From IMG/VR virus record IMGVR_UViG_3300019760_000006, positions 1 through 64,000 of that record: 64,000 bases of DNA. One strand, 5' to 3'. This DNA is from a virus. The notes below the pieces were generated by a model. The model was not told where the DNA came from and made no database searches. It worked only from the letters and a program-made list of their open reading frames with translations. Made by a program: the position numbers and the translations under genes. Positions 48,170 through 58,400 of the stretch are shown piece by piece. How positions within the stretch are numbered: the first letter of the stretch is position 1; the number at the start of each line of letters is the position of its first letter.

Positions 48170-49821
48170 TGTCAAAACGAAAAAAGAATAAAAACAAAAG
48201 AGCATCTCCTAATGTTAAGCAAGACGTTTATGTGAATAAGCAGGCACGTAAACTTTCAACAAGGACATCAACAATTGAAGTTGGTCAGCCTGGAATTGTT
48301 TCTGGAAACTATTTTATTCAGGATTCAAGAAAGACAGAACTCGCAATGCCACGCAGACTTTGTACATTTGATGTTATGTGTCAAGATGATGCTGTAAGCA
48401 ATTCTGTTAATTTTACAAATATGCTTGTTGTTAATTCAATGTATGGTGGTAAAGTTATTCCTGGTGAAAGTAATAGCTATGCAAGCAGAGTAAGTTCAGA
48501 TGCGATTAATTACATGTTTCATAACATGTCTTATGGTACTTGGCTTGATTTTTGTATCAACGCAGCAACAGACCTTAAATATGGATTCTCATTTGCTAAT
48601 ATAGTTACTGGAAAGTATAAGAAGGGTAAGTACAAAGGTGCTATTGGTATTAAGAAACTCTCTCCTCGTTGCCAAAAAACAGTTTATGGTTGGGTTTGGG
48701 ATAATAAGAATAGAGAGTTTGAAGGTTTCTTACAGAATAAGAACCTTTATCAAAGAAAGATGACATCTGGAAGATCAACAGATTTTCTTGGTAATATAAA
48801 TCTCCTTAACTCTGCTAAATATTATACAAATGGTTATCCATTTCTAAGAAGAGAACAACTTCTTCATTTCACTTATAACTCAACTAACAACAACCCACAA
48901 GGCAACTCTCCATTGATGGATTGTTACAACGCCTGGGCTGAGAAGAAATTAATAGAAAAATTTGAGATCTCAGCTATAACAAAGGGACTTGGCGGTGTTC
49001 TTTTATTACGAATTCCTTCACAATTGATTGAAAGGGCAAATGATCCGCAAGGGAGATTTCCAGAAGCGACTGCTGAATATCTTGCATTACAACAGGATGC
49101 AGCAGCTATTCATTCCGCTGAGAATGCACTTATGGTGCTTACAAGTGATGTAGATGAGATAACTAAACAACCTCTATATGATGTCAAATTTATGGGTGTA
49201 GAAGGCGGTAGTTCAACTAACTCATTTGACACAACAAAGATTATAGATCAAAAGAGAAAAGCAATCTATAATACATTCCTTACATCTGCAATTCTTCTTG
49301 GTCAAGGTGAAGTTGGTAGTTATGCACTCTCAAACAACATCACAACAATGCATGCTCTGGCTGTACAAAACAATATTCTTCAAAAGACTAATGTAATCAA
49401 TACACAATTAATTCCACGTCTACTTGAAGTTAATGGTATTGAACTTGATTGGAAAGATATGCCAAGATTTGAGCCTATCTCTCCTACTGAAGTTGATAAT
49501 GAAATTTTATCGAAAGTCGTACAAAGAATGAAGAGTGTTAATGCCATTACGCCAATAGCTCTTAAAACTATATATGAAGAGTTTGGTTGGGACACAGAAG
49601 GTGTTGATGAATTAGATTTCAGTGATAAAGGAGAGAGTAGAGCAGGAGAAAGCCAAGGAAGCTCAGGTACAGGTAATTCCCAAAACACTGGTGGTGGAAG
49701 TACATCTACATCTAACATGGAGAATTCAGATACTCAGAAGAGTATAAAGTATTTTATAAGAGATGGCAGTGCTTTAGTAGATGCAACCACTGGAAAATAT
49801 GTTGGTGAGATTGAAGAATAG
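48169..49821 (+). CDS. portal protein (550 aa)
   Basis: Located after the terminase and before the protease/scaffold, with the length and composition of DUF935-type portals. A basic N-terminus, then LHFTYNSTNNNPQGNSPLMDCYNAW (split here: the NPQGNSPL block near residue 243) is the typical portal core (N-P-x-G-x-S-x-L). AEYLALQQDAAAIHSAEN and FDTTKIIDQKRKAI also fit. A Ser/Gly-rich linker precedes the tail. The dodecameric ring lets DNA in and out of the head. Confidence 0.8.
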   Translation: MSKRKKNKNKRASPNVKQDVYVNKQARKLSTRTSTIEVGQPGIVSGNYFIQDSRKTELAMPRRLCTFDVMCQDDAVSNSVNFTNMLVVNSMYGGKVIPGESNSYASRVSSDAINYMFHNMSYGTWLDFCINAATDLKYGFSFANIVTGKYKKGKYKGAIGIKKLSPRCQKTVYGWVWDNKNREFEGFLQNKNLYQRKMTSGRSTDFLGNINLLNSAKYYTNGYPFLRREQLLHFTYNSTNNNPQGNSPLMDCYNAWAEKKLIEKFEISAITKGLGGVLLLRIPSQLIERANDPQGRFPEATAEYLALQQDAAAIHSAENALMVLTSDVDEITKQPLYDVKFMGVEGGSSTNSFDTTKIIDQKRKAIYNTFLTSAILLGQGEVGSYALSNNITTMHALAVQNNILQKTNVINTQLIPRLLEVNGIELDWKDMPRFEPISPTEVDNEILSKVVQRMKSVNAITPIALKTIYEEFGWDTEGVDELDFSDKGESRAGESQGSSGTGNSQNTGGGSTSTSNMENSDTQKSIKYFIRDGSALVDATTGKYVGEIEE

Positions 49822-49835
49822 ATTATACACTGGGG

Positions 49836-50435
49836 GTGATTAAAATTCCTTATGCTAATGTAGCTGATGCAAGAAAGAAAGTTAAAGCATTAAAGAATCT
49901 ATCTGACAGTCAAGTTAAAACTTTTATATCCGTGTTTAATAAACTTGTTAAAGATGGTGAGAAAGAAGATAGCGCTTATGCTAAAGCTATTGCATCAGCT
50001 AAACGTATTAAAAATAAATCAAAGGGATCTGAAGATCAGGTATACGATATGATTGTAAATAAATACATTGAAGAGAAAATGATTGCTTATGAACCTATGT
50101 ATTGTCCACCAAATGTCGCAGATTGTGTTCAAGATGCAATGACAGATGAAGAGATAGTGAAGATGGTTGATAACGCAAATAAGAAAATAGCAGATGGTAC
50201 TTTAAAACCATATCTTTTCCACAAAACACAAACTGATGCTTTTTCTTTTGTAAAAGCCTTTGTGAATCCTTGGGATTGTGTTGTTGGTGATCAGGAAATT
50301 TATGAAGGGCAACCTGTTATTGTTGTTAAGTATAAAAACAAGAGGGCATGGGAACTTAGAAAACAAGGTATTATTAAAGGCCCTTCTATTGGTGGTATAG
50401 CAGGAAGTATTGAGGAGGTTGATGAAGATGAATGA
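49836..50435 (+). CDS. XkdF-like prohead protease, first half, with ChaB-like N-terminus; probable AUU start at 49845
   Basis: The N-terminal ADARKKVKALKNLSD...KLVKDGEKEDSAYAKAIASA block resembles the ChaB domain fused to XkdF proteases in other phages. The end (IIKGPSIGGIAGSIEE) matches the G-x-SIGG region of that protease family. The second half of such proteases appears to continue in the next gene. The GTG at 49836 is inside GGGGGTG; the in-frame ATT at 49845 is 8 bases from it. Confidence 0.65.
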   Translation: MIKIPYANVADARKKVKALKNLSDSQVKTFISVFNKLVKDGEKEDSAYAKAIASAKRIKNKSKGSEDQVYDMIVNKYIEEKMIAYEPMYCPPNVADCVQDAMTDEEIVKMVDNANKKIADGTLKPYLFHKTQTDAFSFVKAFVNPWDCVVGDQEIYEGQPVIVVKYKNKRAWELRKQGIIKGPSIGGIAGSIEEVDEDE

Positions 50436-51246
50436 TCTTGATAAAATAAAAACCCCTAAAAAGAAACCAAAAAAGATTAAAAGGTATTTGAAGGATATTG
50501 ATCTTGATCATATTGCTATGACAAGTGGTATGGGGGCTGCAAGTGAAATGAATGAACCATTTATTCTTAAGTCTGTTGAAAAATCAAGTAAAGATGAAAA
50601 TACTTATACAGAAGAAGAGACAGGTATTCTTAAAGAACTTGGGGAATGGAAAGAAGAGTATATAACTATTAAATCTGTTAGTAAAACTACAGATATTCTA
50701 AATGAAGCTGAAGAAAATCCAAATATAAAAGAAGAACAAAAGGAGAAAGAAACAACAATGTCTAAACAGAATGATGGTGTGGTAGAGACACCTGTTGTTA
50801 GTGTTGAGGAACTTGATGCACTACGGCAGGAAGTTATGAAGATGAAGAAAGAGAATGAGATTCTTAAATCTAATGAATTGATTAAGGATTTTATTTTTTC
50901 TAATGATGAAGATAAACAGAAAGAAATTAAAAAAGGTGTAGCTGAGATTATCTCTACTATTGAATTTGAGTCAAGAGAAATTCTTACAAAAGCTTTTAAT
51001 GCTGCTATCAAACATGTTTCAACAAAGGCTGTAGAAAAAGCTAAGTCTGAGGATAAGAAACCTGAAGAGAATACTTTGAAGAAGATGTTGGATGAAGAGG
51101 TTGGTAGTGAGGATGGTGAGGATAAAGATGCACTCCTGAAAGGTAATCCTGAAGGTAGGACAGAAGTTGATAAGTTTAACGAAGATTTCACTAAGTACTT
51201 TAATAAATCTAAAGGAATTAAAGAAGACAATCAGGAGGGGAAGTAA
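50428..51246 (+). CDS. protease C-terminal part fused to capsid scaffold, with nested scaffold start
   Basis: The ATG at 50428 with GAGGAGG is preferred to TTG 50410 and overlaps the previous gene by eight bases. Residues 1-60 (LKDIDLDHIAMTSGMG...FILKSVEKS) resemble the end of XkdF proteases. From about 110 a long coiled coil typical of scaffold proteins begins, ending in an acidic region. An internal ATG at 50758, preceded by AAAAGGAG, would make a separate scaffold of 162 residues, as in lambda C/Nu3. Confidence 0.65.
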   Translation: MNDLDKIKTPKKKPKKIKRYLKDIDLDHIAMTSGMGAASEMNEPFILKSVEKSSKDENTYTEEETGILKELGEWKEEYITIKSVSKTTDILNEAEENPNIKEEQKEKETTMSKQNDGVVETPVVSVEELDALRQEVMKMKKENEILKSNELIKDFIFSNDEDKQKEIKKGVAEIISTIEFESREILTKAFNAAIKHVSTKAVEKAKSEDKKPEENTLKKMLDEEVGSEDGEDKDALLKGNPEGRTEVDKFNEDFTKYFNKSKGIKEDNQEGK

Positions 51247-51252
51247 TATATA

Positions 51253-51735
51253 ATGCCTACAGTAACTAATAGTACAAAAAGACGACAGATTTCTGAACTA
51301 ATTAAAGGGTATGATAATTTTCAGTATGAGAAGGGTATTAACTTCTATTTTGCAACAGTTGATGTAAAAGGAACTGCTGCTATTGATCCAATTGGAACCC
51401 CTCTTGTATGGAATAATACAACCTCTGCTTTTGAGGTTTTTATAGCTCAAGATTTTAGTGCTATTGCTACATCACCACTTCCTGACAAATCACCTATCTG
51501 TCTTACTGTTGGTGATAATAGAGGTGTTGGTTTTAATGAAGCAGATACACAACTTATTGCAGATACAGCCACTAAAATGACAGTTATTTTTAGAGGTGAG
51601 GCTGGTGTGAGTGAAGCTGGATTGGATTGGGGAACTGCAAATGGAACCAATCAGGGGCTTTTTAAAAATAAACTTGAACAGCAGAAAATTGCAATTGTAG
51701 AGAGTGCCACTGAAGTCACTCCTTCTTTTATTTAA
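51253..51735 (+). CDS. head decoration protein, lambda gpD/DUF2190-like (160 aa)
   Basis: The TATVD-style beta strands, AQDFSAIATSPLP, VTVGD-like TVGDNRGVGFNE and MTVIFRGEAGVSEAGLDWG with a C-terminal FKNKLEQQKIAIVESATEV are typical of small capsid-stabilising proteins located just before a gpE-type capsid gene. It should trimerise on the capsid surface. Confidence 0.75.
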   Translation: MPTVTNSTKRRQISELIKGYDNFQYEKGINFYFATVDVKGTAAIDPIGTPLVWNNTTSAFEVFIAQDFSAIATSPLPDKSPICLTVGDNRGVGFNEADTQLIADTATKMTVIFRGEAGVSEAGLDWGTANGTNQGLFKNKLEQQKIAIVESATEVTPSFI

Positions 51736-51758
51736 TGAGAGGTGAAATAAAATAATAT

Positions 51759-52850
51759 ATGAAAATTAATCAGACAGAAATCAGTTATGATGTAAAGAAA
51801 CAGGCTCAGGTAACTTCACAAGGAAACCCTTGGCTATTCCACGATAGAACAGATCTTCTCCAGAATTTTCAGGTAAAGCCGGGAATTTTTACTGCTTTGT
51901 TCGGTGGATCTTTTACTACAGACAACCTTAAAACTCATACTTATGAATTTGATCGTACATTTGAGACACTGGCGATGCCAGGTGGTAAACGTTATGATGA
52001 GATTGGTAAGGATCTGAAGAAAGATCAGCACGATATGAAATACTATGGTGTACCTTCTTTTGGTCTTAGATATAATGTCATGGCACAGGATTGGATGGAC
52101 AGACGACAGCCTGGCACTATGGAGCTTATGAATGAGGCTTATGTTGAAAGTCAGATGGCTCTAAAAGCTGAAAGAGCTTGGGGTTTGTTTACAGAGTATG
52201 GTATTGCCTCTCTCCTTCTGACTGATCAGAATATCATCCTTGATGGACCTTATACACAGTATAATTATTACACAGATCTTATTGGTGGTGCTCGTCCTGC
52301 TAAAGTTGATATGAAACTTGATGAGAATGTAAATCATGAAGATCTTATGAATGCTGAAGTTGATAATATTACTCAGAAAATTATGAAAGCGGGAATGTCT
52401 GCTGGAATGATGGTTTGTCTTTGTGGAACTACTTACTTTAATCAGAGGTTGGAGATTGAAAAGCTTACAACTCTAAACCGTGAAATCAGAAATCGTCTTG
52501 ATCTTGCATCAATGCCTGTTCCTGAGTCTTCTTTTGGTACTGGTGATCTTCCCTATCGGAACTTTGAAGGTATGCTTGATGGTGTTCTTTACATTCATAT
52601 TGGTAATGAAATTCTTACAGGTACAAAAGTAATTGCTGACACTGATGCATACCTTATGCCAATGGGTCTTAGTGGTTGGCTTGCAAAAGCTTATGCTCCT
52701 GCTATTGATAGAGAGAATGTGAATAAAGAGGCTCGCGATATGTATATGTGGAGTTATGAAGATAGGTTTGGTCTTAACACTTATTTTGAAAGTAATGTGC
52801 TCTTCGCTAATCGCAGACCAGAATTTATCACTCATTTGAAGAATACGTAA
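51759..52850 (+). CDS. major capsid protein, lambda gpE-like (363 aa)
   Basis: Length, position and blocks fit the gpE family (HK97 fold): F-x-T-D-x-L-x-T-x-T-Y-E-F, GGKRYDEIG, a central RAWGLFTEYGIASLL, EILTGTKVIADTDAYLMPMG and the C-terminal MYMWSYEDRFGLNTYFESNVLFANRRPE. AGAGGTG lies 14 bases upstream of the ATG. Expected to be the most abundant virion protein. Confidence 0.88.
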   Translation: MKINQTEISYDVKKQAQVTSQGNPWLFHDRTDLLQNFQVKPGIFTALFGGSFTTDNLKTHTYEFDRTFETLAMPGGKRYDEIGKDLKKDQHDMKYYGVPSFGLRYNVMAQDWMDRRQPGTMELMNEAYVESQMALKAERAWGLFTEYGIASLLLTDQNIILDGPYTQYNYYTDLIGGARPAKVDMKLDENVNHEDLMNAEVDNITQKIMKAGMSAGMMVCLCGTTYFNQRLEIEKLTTLNREIRNRLDLASMPVPESSFGTGDLPYRNFEGMLDGVLYIHIGNEILTGTKVIADTDAYLMPMGLSGWLAKAYAPAIDRENVNKEARDMYMWSYEDRFGLNTYFESNVLFANRRPEFITHLKNT

Positions 52851-52869
52851 TAAAAATAATAGTTTATAT

Positions 52870-52895
52870 AGGGCCTGAAATATGGCCCTTAGAAA
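52870..52895 (+). terminator. hairpin after the capsid gene
   Basis: AGGGCC and GGCCCT form a stem (52870-52875, 52884-52889), followed by TAGAAAATTATT. Weak terminator that could lower expression of downstream genes relative to the capsid gene. Confidence 0.55.
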
Positions 52896-52918
52896 ATTAT
52901 TATAAAGGAAGTTGATAA

Positions 52919-53362
52919 ATGGCAACTATTGATCGAGATAAGTTAAGAGAAGATGTAAAGTTTTGGTTGCCAGATGGTAATACATTATCTGATGATCAAA
53001 TAGAAAAATTAGATGAGATGATTATTGGAAAGATAGGTGATGATGATACAAAATATGATCAAATACTTTGCCTATCTATTGAGTTAGCTGCTATTAAAAA
53101 TTCTTCTAACTCTTCAATATCATCTACTGATGTAAAGAAAGAGAAACTTGGGCCTCTTGAAATAGAAAGTTTTAAGAGTAATAGAATCAAAGATCCTTGG
53201 CCTGATTGGATTAAATATGATCTACCTTTTATCTGTGCAATTATTGGATACACAGATCATTTAGTTAAACTTAAACATTTTCAAATATATGTATCTCCCG
53301 GCGAAGATATTGATATATTTGATGGACAATGTGACGATTATAGTCAACGATGTAGTTATTAA
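52919..53362 (+). CDS. probable head-tail connector/adaptor protein (147 aa)
   Basis: Immediately after the capsid gene. The N-terminal helices (DKLREDVKFWLPDGNTLSDDQIEKLDEMI) resemble adaptor or head-completion proteins by position and make-up. No direct motif. AAAGGAAGTTGATA upstream. Confidence 0.5.
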   Translation: MATIDRDKLREDVKFWLPDGNTLSDDQIEKLDEMIIGKIGDDDTKYDQILCLSIELAAIKNSSNSSISSTDVKKEKLGPLEIESFKSNRIKDPWPDWIKYDLPFICAIIGYTDHLVKLKHFQIYVSPGEDIDIFDGQCDDYSQRCSY

Positions 53363-53472
53363 CAAGTAAGTTAACAAGTAAATTTATATAACACAACATA
53401 ATTTCCCCGACAATGTAATAATGTTTTAATAATTCAAAAGAAACAATAAAAAAGGAGAAGAAAAAGGAAATT

Positions 53473-53745
53473 ATGGCAGACACAAGACCTGATGTAATTT
53501 TGAATGGTGAAGAGTACCAAGATCTTTATGCAGCTACAGGCATTACTGTTGGTACTAAATTAATTCTTTTTAACAAATCTACATCTGATGTGAGTGTAAT
53601 ACTATCAGCAACAAAACCACTTAATAATGATACAAAAGGTATAAGAATTGAGATTAAAGGTTCTATACGTGCTTTCACTGTTGATAGTGGAGAGAGTGGT
53701 TGTTGGGCTAAAGGATGGGGACCATTATCAGTGCAGGAAGCTTAA
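53473..53745 (+). CDS. small virion-type protein (90 aa)
   Basis: RPDVILNGEEYQDLYAATGITVGTKL followed by beta-rich sequence ending GCWAKGWGPLSV. This kind of small beta protein is often encoded beside large fiber-like genes in phages. AAAGGAGAAGAAAAAGG upstream. Confidence 0.55.
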   Translation: MADTRPDVILNGEEYQDLYAATGITVGTKLILFNKSTSDVSVILSATKPLNNDTKGIRIEIKGSIRAFTVDSGESGCWAKGWGPLSVQEA

Positions 53746-53783
53746 TATGAACTTAAATTATAATAATACAGGAGGTTCATATT

Positions 53784-55430
53784 ATGGCTATTAGACCTTA
53801 TTTTGGAGGTGGTACCGGTGGTGGTTTTGCTTTAGGCCATTTAGACAATCTTTTTGGGGCTACAAGTGGTGATGCAACAGCCTCTCCTTCGATAGTCCTT
53901 CCTGCTGCAAATAAAGCTGCTGCTATAGCTGTTAGAGATGCTTACTCATCTGCAAATCCTTCTTGGCTTGCTGAATATGATGCTGATAGTAATCTTAATA
54001 TTAGATTAATATATTTAGATGGTGGGAATACTATTGTTGTACATCAGATTAGACAAGGAGGTAGTTGGGTTGATAACGGAAGTGTAACTGCTGTTGAAGG
54101 GCTACCAGGAAGTGGTACTGACTTCTCTCATGTTTCTGATAATCATATTCCTGCTATTGGTGTTGGTCCTGACAAACTTCCATATGATAGTGGTATTGAT
54201 CACGATCCAGTAACAGGTAATCTTAGAACACCGGCTTCATTAACTGTTGGAAGTAATTCACTATCATTTGATGATGCTCAGACAATAAGCAGTGGTATTG
54301 AGAATGTCTTCTTTAAACTTGATTTTCAAGATGAAGTTTATTCCCCTGCATGGCAGCAAGCAAATTTAGATGCTTCTGGCAGAGTTAGAAATAGGAAGTG
54401 GATTGGTGATATTAAATCAGATTTTGTTAAACAGCCGATAGATACTGAAACACTGTCTGACCCTGTAACATTTAATTACACTGCATCTGATAATATCAGA
54501 ATAGCTGATTTTCAGTTGAAACTTGAAGATGCAGCTACAGATTTGACAATATCAATTACAACAACATCTGATGAGAAGGTTTGGAAATACAATTTTGGAG
54601 TTGCATCTCCTGGGTTAAATAAATTTAATATTATTAATAAAACATCACCTGTAGATGTAAGAATTGGTGATGAGTATAAGATAACAATAAGTGGTGGTCG
54701 AGTTAAAGGAAGTGCTTCAAACATTCCTTGGTTTACCGAAACCTATCGTGCCTGGAAAGATGTTGATTTAGCAAGAATGGAAGATTTAGGTGGAGATCAT
54801 ACAAAGATTAAAACTTTTATAATGAGAGATCAGCCAACAAAGGTTGCTGCCGGTACACTTCTAACAGGTAATAGAACATTTGATTTTAGTTTAGAAATGC
54901 ATGAAGGTGTCGTAGGTAATGGTACGCTAAGACAGAATGGTGGAATATTAAAAGCTGACATTTCTCCAGCTGGTTATTTTTTTAACCAAAGCTTATCCCC
55001 TATTACATTAAATTCTGGTGAATCTTCAACCTGGACTCTTGAGTTTACCCTTACAACTGGTGGTATTATAAGTAAATCATTTACAGTATCTGCTGTTGAC
55101 GCAGAGGAGTTAATGTATTGGGATGTACAAACATCTCATGATGCAAATGCATTTAATTATGTTAGCATAACCTCAAGACATGCAGAAATAAATACAGCAA
55201 TAAAGATAAATATTCAGACATACACAGGCAGCAAATACTTTGCTATTGCACAACCAACATCTGAAGCAGATATAACAAAACTCGTTATAGGCGGTATAAA
55301 TCAGATTGGGGCATTCACTAAAAACACATCTGCTATTACAATTAATACAATATCATATGATGTGTGGATTAGTAATAATCTTTTACTTGGAAGTGTTGTA
55401 TCTGGAGAGACAGTGGAGGTTATAAGATGA
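53784..55430 (+). CDS. large structural protein, head- or tail-fiber-like (548 aa)
   Basis: A Gly-rich start (FGGGTGGGFALG), then a mostly beta sequence with many Ser/Thr/Asn, and repeated segments in the C-terminal half, as in fibers. ATGA overlap with the next gene shows coupling. Its location between capsid and neck genes suggests a head-attached fiber rather than a tail-tip fiber. GGAGGTTCATATT upstream. Confidence 0.6.
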   Translation: MAIRPYFGGGTGGGFALGHLDNLFGATSGDATASPSIVLPAANKAAAIAVRDAYSSANPSWLAEYDADSNLNIRLIYLDGGNTIVVHQIRQGGSWVDNGSVTAVEGLPGSGTDFSHVSDNHIPAIGVGPDKLPYDSGIDHDPVTGNLRTPASLTVGSNSLSFDDAQTISSGIENVFFKLDFQDEVYSPAWQQANLDASGRVRNRKWIGDIKSDFVKQPIDTETLSDPVTFNYTASDNIRIADFQLKLEDAATDLTISITTTSDEKVWKYNFGVASPGLNKFNIINKTSPVDVRIGDEYKITISGGRVKGSASNIPWFTETYRAWKDVDLARMEDLGGDHTKIKTFIMRDQPTKVAAGTLLTGNRTFDFSLEMHEGVVGNGTLRQNGGILKADISPAGYFFNQSLSPITLNSGESSTWTLEFTLTTGGIISKSFTVSAVDAEELMYWDVQTSHDANAFNYVSITSRHAEINTAIKINIQTYTGSKYFAIAQPTSEADITKLVIGGINQIGAFTKNTSAITINTISYDVWISNNLLLGSVVSGETVEVIR

Positions 55431-58400
55431 CTATACCATTATTTGGGAAATTAGTTAGTGCTACCGGTCAACCTTATGCTGATGCTGATGCAGTTGAAGT
55501 TGACACAACAAACTTTAATAAGAATCTCTCAGCATCAGATGATGAAATACAGAAAGCTTTAGAGACTATAGATGAGCTTGATATTGGTGGTGAAGTTTTT
55601 AATCCTGCTGATCATTCAGTTACAGAGTTTAATGATATCACTGATGCCGGTAGTGGAGAAATAATTACTGCTGCTGAAAGACAGCAACAAGAAAATAATA
55701 CATCTGAAATTACTGCAATAAGAGCAATACTGGCTCAAGAAGAGGTTGTTTATAGATATATTGGGAGTATTGCACCAACCATACCGTCCTCGTACAGAGG
55801 TGAGTATTATGTTGAGATTGTTAACCCAATAGAAGATATAACAACTACATTACCTAATTTCGCACACAACGAAAATGCAACTAAATATGGTGTTGTTAAT
55901 AAGTCGGATACTTACAATGTTATAATAAATTCTCCAAGTGGGTATAGTATTGACGGAGGGTCTAACTATATTATAAGACCTGATTCATTTGCTTACTTCG
56001 TTAAAAAAGATGACACCAGATGGGTTGTTGGGTTATCAGGTACAAACACAGATGAAGCTGGTATAGAGCTTGATGATGGTGTTAATGACGTTGGTGGCAT
56101 TAAAAAATTAGTAGTTAATGGGATGAAGGTTGAAGCCATAAACACTACGGATGCCAATTTAAAATCGTATACAGAACTTATGACTCTTGATGGAGATGGG
56201 AATCCAACTCAATACACAGGTCAGGGACACGTTATTGAACTAAACCCGCCATTACGAGCATACCCTCACCCTTCAGCACAAGACACCTTGATAATGGATA
56301 TACAGCAAGGGTATTATGAGAAAGTTCATGTCCCTGGATTCTTAGGATATCTTGGTGATACAGAATCAATACTTCCACGTTTCGAAGATGAAAATAAATA
56401 CTTTAAAGGCGCTCTATTTTTCGAAAATGTCGTAAAAGACAGGGGTGCGTTTATTGAGATTGATAGAACTAATAAGGCATACGGCATTCAAGAGTTCGAT
56501 GGTCTTGACCCTAATGTATCTGGTGGCAATGACTACCTTATTGTATTCAGAGCGGCTTTGATCGGGACGGCTCCGAGAGATGGAAATGTCAGGCTTGAGT
56601 TGGTGAAGAAAGACGCAGACCCATCAGATCCAGATCTTGGATATATTACAGACAAAAACGGAAAACCAATTGTTGTTGAGAGAGCTTTCAAATCTGGTCA
56701 GCGCCTTGGAATAATGGAAGCCGCAGGAATAGTAAACGTCACTGGATTGCAGGAGTTTAAGTGTATTGTGACAGATACATTTCAACAGGGTGAGGTTATT
56801 CTCGGGGATAGGGCAAATGGTGGTACAGGGTTGTTGATCCAATGCCTTACATCTGAATATAAAACAGGTGATGCATTACAGCAGTTTGAATTAGATACTG
56901 CTCAAAATCTTGAATACAGCTCTTATTATTTAGGTGCTGATATTATAGATTTCAAGGCTGATTTTACCTATCCTGTAGCCGAAACGTTGCTTACAGCGGG
57001 AAATATACTTTTTAAAACTCACAACGCACATCTTCTTGCCGGTACTAATTTATTGCATGGTCAAGGAAACAATCATCTTAATATAAAAGATGACGGTGCG
57101 GTTACAATGTTTTCTCTTGATGAGGTTATTGATAATGAAAAGTCGCATACGCTGAAAGGAAAACCAATGCGCTTTTCTGTCACCATGACAAATGACAACT
57201 CTGATTTTGATGCCTATGTCTGCAAGTATACTGGAGACTCTACTAACACAAGGACTTCTATTGTAAGTGGATTTAATGGTGATGGTTCTCCTATCTTTCG
57301 GTCTGGATGGTCTGTAGCAGACCAATTCTTAATACCACAAACATCATTAGGCACTGATGTCACAACTAATCACGATTTAGTATTGCCTACTGATGCAAGT
57401 ATCAATAACTTCGGGTTTTTAATCAAACCAACAACGGCCACCTTCCCGTTTGAATGTGAGATAGGAAACCTTAATGCCGAGTGTACTGACCCATTTACAG
57501 GCTACTATTTAAAATTACCATCAACCGTTGAAGAAGCTCACCTTGAGTTTGATAAAGAATACAAAGGTTTTTCACTTAACTCTGAAGGCAATCAGACTTT
57601 AAGATTTACTATTAACAATCTTCCTATTACCGGAACCCCGATGCCTACGGGAAATCCAGGAAAAGGATTAGCACCGATTGAAAGCAACTCTTCTGTAGAT
57701 GATATCCCTCCGCAAGACTCTACATATGGAAGAGCAGGGATTAAGGTTAAAAAAAGCGGTAGGGTGGATGTTAAAACAGGGTTGAGGCTATACTCTGAAA
57801 AATCAACTGATACATCCGTTACATTCTGGTGGGAGATTTATAACGCCGGAGCTGATAACTTTAAAATAGATGCTTCGGAAACAACTTTTGATATTAAAGC
57901 AAACAGTAGCAATATCGCTTATAGCATGAATGAGTGGGGATGGGACGCAACCACAGATATGGTCTTCCTGCTTAAAGCTCAAGCAAGTGAGACGGATGGT
58001 TCATTTCTTGAATCTTATCTCGGTGGACCAGACATGGTTGACATTGATATCGATTTCAAGTCTTTGAGCACTGGCGAGTCTGCTGATGAACCAGCCGATG
58101 CGATATTCGTAGGTGACGAATTAGACCAGGTATGGGAAATAAAATCAGGCACGGATGGCCGACTCGAAACGCTACAGGATGGAGAGTTACCAGAGAATAC
58201 AAATTATCATGTAATCGGGACTGATTTTGATACTAATGATTTTGTGGTAGATCAGTTTGGTGGCATAACCTTGGTAGACAAACCAATAGCCACAGATTAC
58301 ACAGAGATCAGCGCGGACACAGATCTTGATGGGCCAAGGAACTACATTGTTGATACTCTGACACCTGCCACAACAGTCACCATCAACATACCTTTCGAGG

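Noticed and set aside
50604-51230. Minus-strand ORF of 208 aa opposite the scaffold gene
   Set aside because: It is a Ser/Phe/Leu-rich shadow of the Lys/Glu-rich scaffold frame, with no ribosome site and against the direction of the operon.
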